Assembly (NCBI RefSeq): GCF_022815605.1
Contig: NZ_JALGRP010000012.1
Coordinates: 17,662 to 81,661, forward strand
Length of the DNA: 64,000 bases
Direction of reading: 5' to 3'
From: Microbacterium sp. VKM Ac-2923
GTDB taxonomy: Bacteria; Actinomycetota; Actinomycetes; Actinomycetales; Microbacteriaceae
The notes beneath the pieces are model-generated. The model saw only the letters and a program-made list of their open reading frames with translations, was not told the origin of the DNA and did not search any database. Shown piece by piece: positions 17,101 through 24,652 of the stretch; positions within the stretch are counted from its first letter, which is position 1, and every line of letters starts with the position of its first letter. A program made the translations under genes and the position numbers.

Positions 17101-17730
17101 GTCGAGCTGGTCGCCGGTCCACTGGAAGCGCGCGAGGCGGTTCACGCCCACCCACTGGTCCCAGTAGGACTCGTCGGCGCCGGCGGGCAGCGTGTTGGGG
17201 GCGTTGCCGGTGGGGGTGTCGGCCGCGCCGTCGCCGTCCGCGTCGCGCGGCGAGTAGACGAGGTACACCCAGCCGTTGTTCTCGAAGTCCGGGTCGATCG
17301 CGACCGTTTGCAGGCCGTCTTCCGAGTTGGCGTAGACGTCGAGGGTGTTGGTGACGCGCGTGACGCCGGTGGCCGGATCGGTCAGGCGCACGTCGCCGTT
17401 GCGGGCCGTGTGCAGGACGCGCTTGTCGGGGAGCACCGCGAGGTCGATCGGCTCGCCCACGTTCTTCGTGAGCAGGACGCGCTCGTAGTTGCTCCAGTCG
17501 AGGGCGCCGGCGCCGTCGCCGGTGTCGCCGGGATCGGGCGTACCGGGGTCGGTGGGATCGCCGTGATCGCCGCCGGGATCGGTGACGACGGGGTCGGTCC
17601 CGTGGTCGTGACCCTCATGGGCGAAGGCCGGTGCGGGGGCCGCGGCGAGGGCGCCCAGGCCCAGTGCGGTGGCCGCGAGGACCGCCGTCAACCGGGACCT
17701 GACGGCCGGATGCCGAGAAGTAGAGTTCAT
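14185..17730 (-). CDS. Large secreted PQQ-type sugar dehydrogenase (GSDH) with PKD, CBM6-like and Ig-like domains
   Basis: A 1181-residue secreted protein. Start 17730 gives a signal peptide ending APAFA (residue ~37), followed by a His/Asp/Pro-rich linker. Residues ~85-555 are the six-bladed glucose/sorbosone dehydrogenase propeller: EDGLQTVAIDPDFENNGWVY, then CCHVGADIGFDADGNLYLSTG in two parts with the conserved active-site His near residue 229, then GVRNPFRIEVD. A PKD domain follows (~565-650; WDFDGNGTFDATG), then a beta domain, a CBM6-like module (~770-870; QQAEHAIRRQGV), an Ig-like module with VQYSRDNGATWT, and two C-terminal Ig-like repeats with Gly-Asp loops. The protein should oxidise sugars outside the cell while held to polysaccharide. 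No PQQ biosynthesis gene is in view, so cofactor supply is unresolved. It is the first gene of the surface operon. Confidence 0.82.
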   Translation of the reverse strand: MNSTSRHPAVRSRLTAVLAATALGLGALAAAPAPAFAHEGHDHGTDPVVTDPGGDHGDPTDPGTPDPGDTGDGAGALDWSNYERVLLTKNVGEPIDLAVLPDKRVLHTARNGDVRLTDPATGVTRVTNTLDVYANSEDGLQTVAIDPDFENNGWVYLVYSPRDADGDGAADTPTGNAPNTLPAGADESYWDQWVGVNRLARFQWTGDQLDLSTEQTILDVEVQRGQCCHVGADIGFDADGNLYLSTGDNTPASTPGANGFAPNNDAPGFNPGFDSRRGAGNTNDLRGKILRIHVEDDGTYTIPEGNLFAPGTDLTRPEIFVMGVRNPFRIEVDIETNSLSWGDYGPDATKAVAQTAGRGPMGLVEWNAISLDEPQNAGWPYVHADNQAYNDWDFATATPGAFFDPQNLKNESRWNTGLTDLPPAQPATLWYGDNPGDQPWDELVNFGAGSGQGPMGGPVYHYDEANPSTTKLPRHWDGKAFMGEFSQDYIAAFALDWEAFEVTDIEDFLPNAALSTLGQPTHDNPMDMEIGPDGSMYVLDYGDGFFRANPDAGLYRIDYVAGNKSPQARFTATPTSSSQAPLTVQFDATGSTDPDGDAITYEWDFDGNGTFDATGVTASHTYTELGNYTARLRVTDAGGRFGLTSRTISVGNQAPEVTVEFPGNGAFFDWGQAIPFKVTTSDAEDGTATDCARVTWTYGLGHDEHAHPEVSGTGCTGVFRTDPNSPEHGPGALLYGAVVVTYADRGANGLPAATGEATVRLNPKLQQAEHAIRRQGVATYADTDASGGNAIRGLGQGDFLAYDPVNFAGIDGAIVRATGAGEVQLRWGAADAAPFATAKIPGGNGWKDVQVAFDAPEGTGALYVTSADELAVDSLTMVGDGVGDVTPPTVAHTLAPATPTGVGGVFNEPVRFSVQAADNGTLASVQYSRDNGATWTNLAANQQYGVTFDQKGTYDIRYRATDTGGNVSELGSVSFMIDLDAPNEPTVDTRTMVTLASPRVTYGAPGDVTVAVRGEGGAPTGEVVLTVGENEIARGTLDADGNAVIALPADLPVGTHTLRATYGADETFKSSAGIARLTVSQARSTTTVAVSPTPVKPAVAAVATVQVVSSTGIVPTGDATVTLRRNNAVVATLTGTLGADGTVQVTLPKLSTVGAYQVQATYTGSTGIAKSSGSTSLTVQK

Positions 17731-18148
17731 CGTGAATACAGCTCCTGTGAATGCGTGCGAGTTGTTTTCACCGGGTCGCCACACGGTCGGTCTCAACGAC
17801 TGTTTCGTGGCGGCCCGGGCTCATCGTGCGGTGGCTGTCGGCCACACGCGGCTACGCTCCTCCGCTCTTCTTCGAGTTCGGATGGGTCACCGGATACCGC
17901 CTCTGCGGGGCGGTTCTCGGGCGATCTCCGGGGGTGAGTCGTTCGCATGGTCGGCGTCGTTGCTCGTGGTCATCCTGACCCATGTTTTTCCATAGGTCAA
18001 TCAAAAGGTGCGTAATCAGCAACCAACAAAAGTACGCACGACGCGGAGCTTGTGAATTGAGTTCGTCGCGGGCTAGCATCGCCGACGGTGCGTCCCCCGC
18101 GCCGACATTCACCGCCGGCAGAGACGCCGGCACGGCCGAGGAGGCCCC
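17731..18148. other. Divergent promoter region between the secreted dehydrogenase gene and tatA; no gene
   Basis: This 418-bp region has no supported gene. It contains the most AT-rich stretch of the first 60 kb (about 17980-18060). Within it GTGCGTA (18008-18014) and TACGCAC (18033-18039) form an inverted repeat with an 18-nt spacer, and CCATGTTTTTCCATAGG around 17978-17995 is partly self-complementary. These could be operators for the minus-strand surface operon. The tatA ribosome site GAGGAG lies at the right edge. Confidence 0.55.
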
Positions 18149-18385
18149 ATGCTCCATGGACTGACCGGATGGCATCTGTTGATCGTGCTGGCGGTGATCC
18201 TGCTGCTGTTCGGCGCGGCGAGACTCCCGGCCCTCGCGCAGAGCGTGGGGAAATCGGCCCGCGTCTTCCGGGGCGAGATCAAGGCGATGAAGGAAGAGGA
18301 TGCCGCCGGCACGCCGACCCCTGCCACGGGCGTCGCCGATGCACGTGTCGACGGGTTCACCGCCGATCCGCCGTCGGCGCGCTGA
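18149..18385 (+). CDS. tatA: Sec-independent protein translocase TatA
   Basis: A 78-residue TatA/E-type protein, preceded by GAGGAGGCCCC. A short N-terminus leads to one membrane helix (LLIVLAVILLLFGAA, ~10-24), the Phe-Gly hinge at residues 21-22, and an amphipathic helix (LPALAQSVGKSARVFRGEIKAMK). The tail is short, acidic and Ala/Thr-rich. TatA forms the pore-like component for export of folded twin-arginine proteins. It is followed 48 bp later by a TatB gene and lies divergent to an operon that contains a twin-arginine substrate. tatC is not in the window, so this is either the scattered main set or an extra copy. Confidence 0.85.
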   Translation: MLHGLTGWHLLIVLAVILLLFGAARLPALAQSVGKSARVFRGEIKAMKEEDAAGTPTPATGVADARVDGFTADPPSAR

Positions 18386-18433
18386 CACGACGATGCCTCC
18401 CCACGGCTCCGCGGCGAGGCGGAGGCTGGTCCC

Positions 18434-18847
18434 GTGACCTTCGGTCTGACGATCGAGAAGCTGCTGCTGATCGGCCTCATCGCGGTCATGATCATCGGCC
18501 CCGAGCGTCTTCCCGCCGCCGCGGAATCGTTGCGCCGCACGGTCCAGCAGGTGCGGCGCATGGCTCGCACCGCGCAGGAGCGGGTGCGCGAGGAGCTCGG
18601 CCCCGAGGTCGCCGACGTCGACTGGCAGCGTCTCGACCCCCGTCAGTACGACCCGCGTCGCATCATCCGGGAGGCCCTTCTCGCCGAGCCCGACGCCGTG
18701 TCGGCGCACGGGGCGGTGGTGGGGGCTTCGGATGCGGCTGAGTCGGGCGAGCCCGCGCCGAGCGCGATGGTCATCCCCATTGATCCCGCGCCGGCAACGG
18801 CATCCGCTCCCGCCCATGCCGGGGACGACTCCTCCCCAGCGATCTGA
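18434..18847 (+). CDS. tatB: Twin-arginine translocase subunit TatB
   Basis: A 137-residue protein with a GTG start. It has the TatB hallmarks: membrane helix IEKLLLIGLIAVMIIGPERL with Glu near the start and the GPERLP hinge, then a long amphipathic helix (AAAESLRRTVQQVRRMARTA) and a charged region EELGPEVADVDWQRLDPRQYDP that is typical of actinobacterial TatB. The tail is variable and Ala/Pro-rich. TatB is the receptor partner of TatC for twin-arginine signals. Pairing with tatA here is clear. Whether it serves the adjacent Tat substrate specifically is inference. Confidence 0.85.
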   Translation: MTFGLTIEKLLLIGLIAVMIIGPERLPAAAESLRRTVQQVRRMARTAQERVREELGPEVADVDWQRLDPRQYDPRRIIREALLAEPDAVSAHGAVVGASDAAESGEPAPSAMVIPIDPAPATASAPAHAGDDSSPAI

Positions 18848-18895
18848 CGGGCCGTCCGAGCCTCGAGTCTTCGACCGACCACGCGGCGGTGCGCG

Positions 18896-20473
18896 ATGAT
18901 GGGGCGCATGACCCAGACGTCCGCGCCCGCCACCCCGGGTGACCCCGCCGGTGCCCCGCGGGGGTCGGCTGCTGCGGCGGCGGTCCCGACGGGCGAGCGG
19001 CCCTCGGTTCCGGACCGTGCAACGAGGTGGGTCGCGCGTGTGTGGGAGCGTCGACGCGCGTGGGCTGCCCCCGTCGCCGTCTTCGCCCTCGTCTTCGCGG
19101 GCTACGTGCTCTTCGCCGCACAGCAGTGGGCGCAGTTCACCGCCCGCTCGTGGGATCTCGGCATCTTCACTCAGCTTCTCTCGCGCTACGCGGCGCTTCA
19201 GCCGCCCATCGTCACCATCAAGGGCGACGGCTACAACCTGCTCGGTGATCACTTCCACCCGCTGCTCGCAGTCCTGGCGCCGGTCTACGCGGTCTTCCCG
19301 TCGGCGTTCACCCTTCTCGTGGTCCAGGCCGCCTGCTTCGCGCTCGCCGCCGCCGTCTTCACGCGGGCCGCCCGGGCACGTCTGGGAGCGGCGACGTCGG
19401 TGGCGCTCGGCCTGGCGTTCGGTTTCGCGTGGGGCCTGCAGTACGCCGCCGACGCGCAGTTCCACGAGATCGCATTGGCTGTTCCGCTGTTGACCCTCAG
19501 CCTCGTCGCCGTCCTGGATCGTCGGTGGCTCGCGGCATGCCTCTGGGGTGCCCCGCTGGTCTTCGTGAAAGAAGACCTCGGCCTCACCGTGGTCATGCTC
19601 GGGCTGATCGTCATCCTCCTCGCCTGGCGGGAGGGCGGCGTCCCCACGACCCCTGCGACCGAAGCGCGCTCCGGCGCGGCTCCCAGCCGGTTCCTCCTGT
19701 CCGGCATGGGTCTGGGCGCGGGCCTGGCGGTGTGGGGCGTGATCTGGTTCGTCGTCGCGACGATGATCGTGCTGCCGGCGCTCAACCCCGGAGGCGAGTG
19801 GGCCTACGCCGACAAGGCCGATCCGCTCAGCGTCCTCACCGACACCGCGATCCTGTTCGCACCAGCCAAGGGAGAGACCCTCGCGCTCATCCTGGTCTGC
19901 TCCGCGGGGCTGGTCCTTCGCTCGCCGGTGGCGCTGTTGCTGCTGCCCACGTTGGCCTGGCGCTTCCTCTCGACCAACAGTGGCTACTGGGCGCCCACGT
20001 GGCACTACAGTGCGGTGCTGATCCCGATCGTTCTCGTCGCGCTCCTGGATGCCATCGAGCGCGGGCGTTCCTCGCGCTGGGCGTGGATGCGGGCCTATAT
20101 CCGTCAGGCTCCCGCGATCGCGGTGACGGCGGCGGTCGTCCTGTTGCCGGGCCTGCCGCTCTTCTCGCTCGTCGAGGCCGCGAGCTGGGACCCGTCGCCG
20201 CGTGCGGCGAGCGCCCAGGCGGCGATCACCGCCGTCCCCGACGGTGCGAGCGTCGTGAGCGACATCGGGCTGATGAACTACCTGGTGAGCGACCACGACG
20301 TTTTCTGGATCGGCAACGACAATCCCGCCCCCGACTGCCTCGTCATCGACACGGTCGCCGGAGGCACGCCTGGGGAATGGGGCGACGTCATCGCCGTCGG
20401 GCAGAGGCTGTTCCCGGGTGTCGCATACACCGGGATCTTCGACAGTGACGGGTATCAGGTCGCCTGCCGCTGA
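18896..20473 (+). CDS. DUF2079 multi-pass membrane protein
   Basis: A 525-residue membrane protein; starts at 18896, 18899 and 18908 are all possible and none has a clear ribosome site. A polar Ala/Pro-rich N-terminus precedes the first membrane helix (AWAAPVAVFALVFAGYVLF). The family signature is present: ARSWDLGIFTQLL, GDGYNLLGDHFHPLLAVLAP and QYAADAQFHEIALAVPLL. About ten further helices follow, then an extracytoplasmic C-terminal part (SVVSDIGLMNYLVSDHDVFW). DUF2079 proteins resemble GT-C glycosyltransferases of the mannosyltransferase type, but no enzyme activity is established for the family. The gene stands alone, convergent with the LysR gene. Confidence 0.8.
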   Translation: MMGRMTQTSAPATPGDPAGAPRGSAAAAAVPTGERPSVPDRATRWVARVWERRRAWAAPVAVFALVFAGYVLFAAQQWAQFTARSWDLGIFTQLLSRYAALQPPIVTIKGDGYNLLGDHFHPLLAVLAPVYAVFPSAFTLLVVQAACFALAAAVFTRAARARLGAATSVALGLAFGFAWGLQYAADAQFHEIALAVPLLTLSLVAVLDRRWLAACLWGAPLVFVKEDLGLTVVMLGLIVILLAWREGGVPTTPATEARSGAAPSRFLLSGMGLGAGLAVWGVIWFVVATMIVLPALNPGGEWAYADKADPLSVLTDTAILFAPAKGETLALILVCSAGLVLRSPVALLLLPTLAWRFLSTNSGYWAPTWHYSAVLIPIVLVALLDAIERGRSSRWAWMRAYIRQAPAIAVTAAVVLLPGLPLFSLVEAASWDPSPRAASAQAAITAVPDGASVVSDIGLMNYLVSDHDVFWIGNDNPAPDCLVIDTVAGGTPGEWGDVIAVGQRLFPGVAYTGIFDSDGYQVACR

Positions 20474-20607
20474 CCTCGGCGGGGCACGCGCGTGTCCGGC
20501 GCGACGCTGGGCCATCCGATTCCTGATGCGCGCGGCGCCGAGCCGGCGGCTGCCGCCGGTCTGCGATGCCGGGCGGTGCGGCTGCCCACCCGCCGCCGCG
20601 CCGAAAG

Positions 20608-21510
20608 CTACCTCGCCGCGGCGCCCGCCGCCACTGTGCGCAGAGCCTGCAGCACGCGCCGCACCGCGGCGTACGCGAGGGTGTCGGGGCGGGCGAGGGC
20701 GTCGACGTGGCGCACGAGTTCGAGGTCGGCGAGCGGGCGCAGGACGACGCCGTCGACCGCGAGGGGGATCGTGGTCGTCCTCGGCATGACGGCGATCGCG
20801 GCTCCGGCGCGCACGACTTCGGCCGTCACCGAGAACTCGTTGATGCGATGCGCGATGTGCAGGGGCCTTCCGAGGTGCGCGGCGAGATGATCGAGCACGC
20901 CCGCGAGAGGGAACCCCTCGTGCACCGACACCCACTGCTCATCGACCAGGTCGGCGGCCTGCACCGCCTCACGGTGCGCGAGGGGATGCCCCGCGGGGAG
21001 GGCGATGTCGAGCGGTTCCTCGAGCAACGGGGTCGCCACGACGCGGTCGCGCGGCCAGGGCGCGTCGTGCGCCAGGCGGTGGGCGATGACCAGATCGTGG
21101 TCGGCGGTGAGCCCCGGGAAGTCGCGGTGGGCCACATCGGCGTCGCTCAGGTGCAGCGGGGGGATGCCGTCGAGCTCGCGCAGCAGGGGACCGAAGAGCG
21201 TCAGCCCCGCGCTGTGGAACGCCGACACCCTCACGGGCCGATGGTCGCTCTCGAGGAAGGCCCCCACCGCCTCCCGCGCGGCGACGAGCGCTTCGTCGAC
21301 GCGGGTCCCCGCCGCGGCCAGCGCCTCGCCCGCCGGGGTCAGAGCCAGGACGCGCCCGCGCCGCATCGTGAGCGGCACGGGTACGCGCGCCTGCAGGGTC
21401 GCAAGCTGCTGGGAGACGGCGGATGCCGAGATGTGCAGGGCCGCGGCGACGGCCGCGACTCTCCCCCGGTCGCCGAGCTCGCGGAGCAGGCGCAGGTGTG
21501 CGGCATCCAT
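20608..21510 (-). CDS. LysR family transcriptional regulator
   Basis: A 300-residue regulator. Start 21510 gives the standard N-terminal helix-turn-helix (MDAAHLRLLRELGDRGRVAA, then LHISASAVSQQLATLQ). The effector domain starts near residue 90 (RVSAFHSAGLTLFGPLLREL). It is divergently transcribed from an EamA transporter gene across a short region with a 14-bp palindrome, the usual design for LysR control of an exporter. The ligand is unknown, perhaps an amino acid or related metabolite as for other EamA exporters. Confidence 0.87.
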   Translation of the reverse strand: MDAAHLRLLRELGDRGRVAAVAAALHISASAVSQQLATLQARVPVPLTMRRGRVLALTPAGEALAAAGTRVDEALVAAREAVGAFLESDHRPVRVSAFHSAGLTLFGPLLRELDGIPPLHLSDADVAHRDFPGLTADHDLVIAHRLAHDAPWPRDRVVATPLLEEPLDIALPAGHPLAHREAVQAADLVDEQWVSVHEGFPLAGVLDHLAAHLGRPLHIAHRINEFSVTAEVVRAGAAIAVMPRTTTIPLAVDGVVLRPLADLELVRHVDALARPDTLAYAAVRRVLQALRTVAAGAAAR

Positions 21511-21523
21511 AAGTTTGAACTTA
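21510..21523. promoter_or_regulatory. Palindromic LysR-type operator TAAGTTTGAACTTA
   Basis: The arms TAAGTT and AACTTA are perfect complements around a 2-bp centre, matching the T-N11-A shape of LysR sites. The site touches the LysR start codon, so it would allow autorepression and control of the divergent transporter gene. Confidence 0.65.
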
Positions 21524-21581
21524 CGCGATGTTGAAGAAAGAGCTCGTTGATCTTCCGGTTCGATCGAGCGACGGTGGACAG

Positions 21582-22523
21582 ATGACCCGCCGCCCACCCG
21601 AGATCGTCGTCGACCTGCTGCTCATCGCCGTGGCGGCGGTGTGGGGCGCGAGTTTCCTCTCCGCGAAGGAACTGACCGGCGAGGTGGGTGTCGCCCCCGC
21701 CGTAGCCCTGCGATTCGTCGTCGCCGCCGTGGCGCTCGGGGTCGTCTGCCTGATCCGACGGGAACGGATGCCGCGCGGCCGGGGCCTCGCGATCGCAGCC
21801 CTTCTCGGGTGCTCGCAGGCGGCGGTGATCGGGCTCGAGACCGCCGGTGTGCACCTGACCTCGGCGACCAACGCGGGTCTGTTGATCAGCCTCGCACTCG
21901 TGTTCACCCCGGTGCTCGAGAGCATCGCCTCCCGCTCCTGGCTCCCGCGGTCGTACTTCGTCGCCGCCGTCGCCGCGGTCGTCGGGGTCGCGCTCCTGGT
22001 GTCGGGCGGCGGGTTGCGCGCACCCGCCGTCGGTGACGCGCTCGTCATCGCCGCCGCGGTCGTGCGCGCCCTCCACGTCACGGCTAGTGCGCGTCTGACC
22101 CGCGGCCGTCACGACAGCACTCTCGCCGTGGTGCTCGTGCAGCTCGTCGTGTGTGCCGCGACGTCATCGGCCGTGGCGGGCGCCGACCTCCCGGTGGCGG
22201 TCGGCCGTCTGACGGCATCCGGGTGGGCGAACGTGCTGTTCCTGGGGTTGCTGTGCTCGGTCTTCGCCTTCGCGGTACAGCTGTGGGCGGTGCGGCGCAC
22301 GTCGGCGACGCGCGCGAGCATCCTCATGGGCACCGAGCCGGTCCGGGCGCTCGCCGTCGGCGTGGCGATCGGCGGCGAGGCCGTGGGGCTCACAGGGCTC
22401 GCCGGGGCCGCGCTCATCATCGCCGCCTCCTACGCGGGTCAGGCGATCGAGCGCCGCCACCGCCGCGGGCTCTCCACGGGGTCGCTCGCGCCCTCGCGGC
22501 GCCGCGAGACCGCATCTGGCTGA
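21582..22523 (+). CDS. EamA/DMT family transporter
   Basis: A 313-residue membrane protein with about ten predicted helices in two EamA halves. The frame opens at 21528, but ATG 21582 is preferred. It gives MTRRPPEIVVDLLLIAVAAV with a normal first helix, is preceded by GGTGGA, and leaves room for a promoter after the operator. Motifs include VWGASFLSAKELTG, ATNAGLLISLALVFTPVLE and TRASILMGTEPV. It is probably an exporter of a small metabolite, controlled by the divergent LysR protein. The substrate is unknown. Confidence 0.83.
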   Translation: MTRRPPEIVVDLLLIAVAAVWGASFLSAKELTGEVGVAPAVALRFVVAAVALGVVCLIRRERMPRGRGLAIAALLGCSQAAVIGLETAGVHLTSATNAGLLISLALVFTPVLESIASRSWLPRSYFVAAVAAVVGVALLVSGGGLRAPAVGDALVIAAAVVRALHVTASARLTRGRHDSTLAVVLVQLVVCAATSSAVAGADLPVAVGRLTASGWANVLFLGLLCSVFAFAVQLWAVRRTSATRASILMGTEPVRALAVGVAIGGEAVGLTGLAGAALIIAASYAGQAIERRHRRGLSTGSLAPSRRRETASG

Positions 22524-22628
22524 CATCTCGGTTGCAGCCTGTGACAGCCTCGTCAGCGAGACGCCGTCTCGCGGCGGGAGCTGACCCCGGTCCCCCGCCC
22601 CGGCACCCGGCCGGAGGCCCCGCCGCCG

Positions 22629-22634
22629 TAGGCT
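22629..22634 (+). promoter_or_regulatory. -10 element of a leaderless lipoate ligase mRNA
   Basis: TAGGCT ends 6 nt before ATG 22641. The same hexamer at the same distance precedes pheA (50468-50473). Confidence 0.6.
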
Positions 22635-22640
22635 GGACCC

Positions 22641-23690
22641 ATGCACGGCGAGTACAAGGTCCCCGGCGGGAAGCTGGTCGTCGTCGACCTCGAGGAGCGC
22701 GAGGGCCGTATCCACGGGTTCCACCTCGCGGGTGACTTCTTCCTCGAGCCCGATGACGCCCTCGACGACATCGACCAGGCCGTCAACGGCCTCCCTGTCG
22801 AATCCGACGTCCCCACCATCGCGGCGGCGATCCGCGCGGCCCTCCCCGAGGGGGCGCAACTGCTCGGCTTCACGCCCGAGTCGGTGGCCACGGCCATCCG
22901 CCGCGCGCTCGTCACCGCTCCCGGGTGGGCCGATTTCGAGTGGGAGGTCGTGCACGACCGTCCCGTCTCACCGCGCATGAACCTGGCCCTCGACGAGGTC
23001 CTGACCACCCGCGTCGGTGCAGGACTGCGAAAGCCCACGCTGCGCCTCTGGGAGTGGAACGAGAACGCGGTCGTGATCGGCTCGTTCCAGTCGCTGCGCA
23101 ACGAGGTCGATCCGGCGGGCGCCGACGCGCACGGCTTCGACGTGGTGCGACGCATCTCGGGCGGCGGCGCGATGCTGATGGCCGCGAACTCCATCGTGAC
23201 GTATTCGCTGTACGTTCCGGCATCCCTCGTCGCCGGCATGACGTTCGCCGATTCGTACGCGTTCCTCGATGACTGGGTGCTGCAGGCCCTGCGCTCGCTC
23301 GGCATCGACGCGGTGTACCAGCCGCTCAACGACATCGCCGGCCCCCACGGCAAGATCGGCGGCGCTGCCCAGAAGCGTCTCGCCAACGGCGGTGTGCTGC
23401 ACCACGCGACCCTCAGCTACGACATGGACGGTCAGGTACTCACCGAGGTGCTGCGCATCGGCCGCGAGAAGCTCAGCGACAAGGGCACCGTCTCGGCCGC
23501 CAAGCGCGTCGACCCGCTGCGCAGCCAGACCGGTCTGCCGCGCGACCAGGTGATCGATCGCTTCATCCAGACCTTCACCACGCTGTACGGCGCGACCGAG
23601 GGGCACATCACCGACGACGAGTACGCCGAGGCCGAGGCGCTCGTGGAGTCGAAGTTCGCCACCGACGCGTGGCTGCAGCGCGTCCCGTGA
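22641..23690 (+). CDS. Lipoate--protein ligase family protein (LplA-like) with N-terminal accessory domain
   Basis: A 349-residue protein. Residues 1-95 form an extra domain (MHGEYKVPGGKLVVVDLEER, with LAGDFFLEPDDALDDI) resembling the small lipoate ligase accessory domain but placed in front. The BPL/LplA catalytic domain follows: SPRMNLALDEVL, LRLWEWNENAVVIGSFQS, VRRISGGGAM and HGKIGGAAQKR, whose Lys is the conserved active-site lysine. It should attach lipoate to E2 and GcvH domains. The stop overlaps the methyltransferase start by 4 bp, implying cotranscription of two functionally unrelated genes. Confidence 0.85.
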   Translation: MHGEYKVPGGKLVVVDLEEREGRIHGFHLAGDFFLEPDDALDDIDQAVNGLPVESDVPTIAAAIRAALPEGAQLLGFTPESVATAIRRALVTAPGWADFEWEVVHDRPVSPRMNLALDEVLTTRVGAGLRKPTLRLWEWNENAVVIGSFQSLRNEVDPAGADAHGFDVVRRISGGGAMLMAANSIVTYSLYVPASLVAGMTFADSYAFLDDWVLQALRSLGIDAVYQPLNDIAGPHGKIGGAAQKRLANGGVLHHATLSYDMDGQVLTEVLRIGREKLSDKGTVSAAKRVDPLRSQTGLPRDQVIDRFIQTFTTLYGATEGHITDDEYAEAEALVESKFATDAWLQRVP

Positions 23691-24652
23691 GCGCCGTCAC
23701 CACCGGCGACGCCCTCGAACCGGGTGCCGTCGAGATCCACCACGCCGACAATCTCGCCGTCACCCCGGCGTACGCCGACGGCTCGTTCGCGCTCGTCTAC
23801 CTCGACCCGCCCTTCAACACCGGCCGTACGCGATCGAAGGCCGTCGAGTCGGCGACGTGGACGCCGCCGGTCGAAGAGCCCCAGGATGCCGCAACCCCGG
23901 ATGCCGCTGGGCCCTCGGCCGCGGCATCCGAAGACCCGAACATGCTCACGTTCCCCGAAGAGGAGCCGCCACCGCCTCCCGTGGTGCAGCGCGGCTTCCA
24001 CGGACGCGAGTACGCGCGCCTCCGCGGGGACCTCCGCACCTACGACGACCGCTTCGACGATTACTGGGGGTTCCTCGAGCCGCGGCTGATCGAGGCGTGG
24101 CGTCTGCTCGCCGACGACGGCACGCTCTACCTGCACCTCGACTACCGCGAGGTGCACTACGCCAAGGTGATGTGCGACGCGCTGTTCGGTCGCGACAAGT
24201 TCCTCAACGAACTCATCTGGGCGTACGACTACGGCGCCAAGACCAAGCGCCGCTGGCCCACGAAGCACGAGACGATCCTCGTGTACGTGAAGAATCCGGC
24301 GACGTACTTCTTCGATTCGGATGCCGTCGATCGCGAGCCGTACATGGCCCCCGGTCTCGTGACCGCCGAGAAGGCGGCCCGCGGCAAGCTCCCCACCGAC
24401 GTCTGGTGGCACACGATCGTGCCCACGACGGGGCGCGAGAAGACCGGGTACCCGACGCAGAAGCCCGAGGGGGTGCTGCGCCGGATGGTGCAGGCCTCGA
24501 GCCGCCCCGGCGACCGCGTGCTCGACATGTTCGCCGGCAGCGGCACGCTCGGCGCCGTCGCCGCCCCGTTGGGCCGGCACAGCGTCCTGATCGACGACAA
24601 CGCCGACGCCGTCGCGGTCATGCACAAGCGCCTGGGTCCGTTCGCGGTCTGA
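23687..24652 (+). CDS. Orphan site-specific DNA methyltransferase, beta class
   Basis: A 321-residue N4-cytosine/N6-adenine methyltransferase; GTG 23687 lies in a GTGA overlap with the ligase gene. Motif IV LVYLDPPFNTG is at residues 37-47 and the SAM-binding motif DMFAGSGTLG near 281-290. This order, with target-recognition sequence between them, defines the beta class that includes CcrM. Residues ~50-95 are a Pro/Ala/Glu-rich insertion (PEEEPPPPPVV) between motif IV and the rest. No restriction nuclease, specificity subunit or Vsr gene is nearby, so it is probably a solitary methylase with a regulatory or replication-linked role. The target sequence cannot be read from the protein. Confidence 0.85.
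   Translation: MSAVTTGDALEPGAVEIHHADNLAVTPAYADGSFALVYLDPPFNTGRTRSKAVESATWTPPVEEPQDAATPDAAGPSAAASEDPNMLTFPEEEPPPPPVVQRGFHGREYARLRGDLRTYDDRFDDYWGFLEPRLIEAWRLLADDGTLYLHLDYREVHYAKVMCDALFGRDKFLNELIWAYDYGAKTKRRWPTKHETILVYVKNPATYFFDSDAVDREPYMAPGLVTAEKAARGKLPTDVWWHTIVPTTGREKTGYPTQKPEGVLRRMVQASSRPGDRVLDMFAGSGTLGAVAAPLGRHSVLIDDNADAVAVMHKRLGPFAV

Noticed and set aside
18149..18847. Claim that this is the only Tat system of the cell
   Set aside because: tatC is not in the window and actinobacteria often keep tatA/tatC and tatB apart; copy number cannot be judged here.
23687..24652. A complete restriction-modification system around the methyltransferase
   Set aside because: No nuclease, specificity subunit or Vsr-like gene is found on either side; neighbours are a lipoate ligase and an alpha/alpha-toroid protein.
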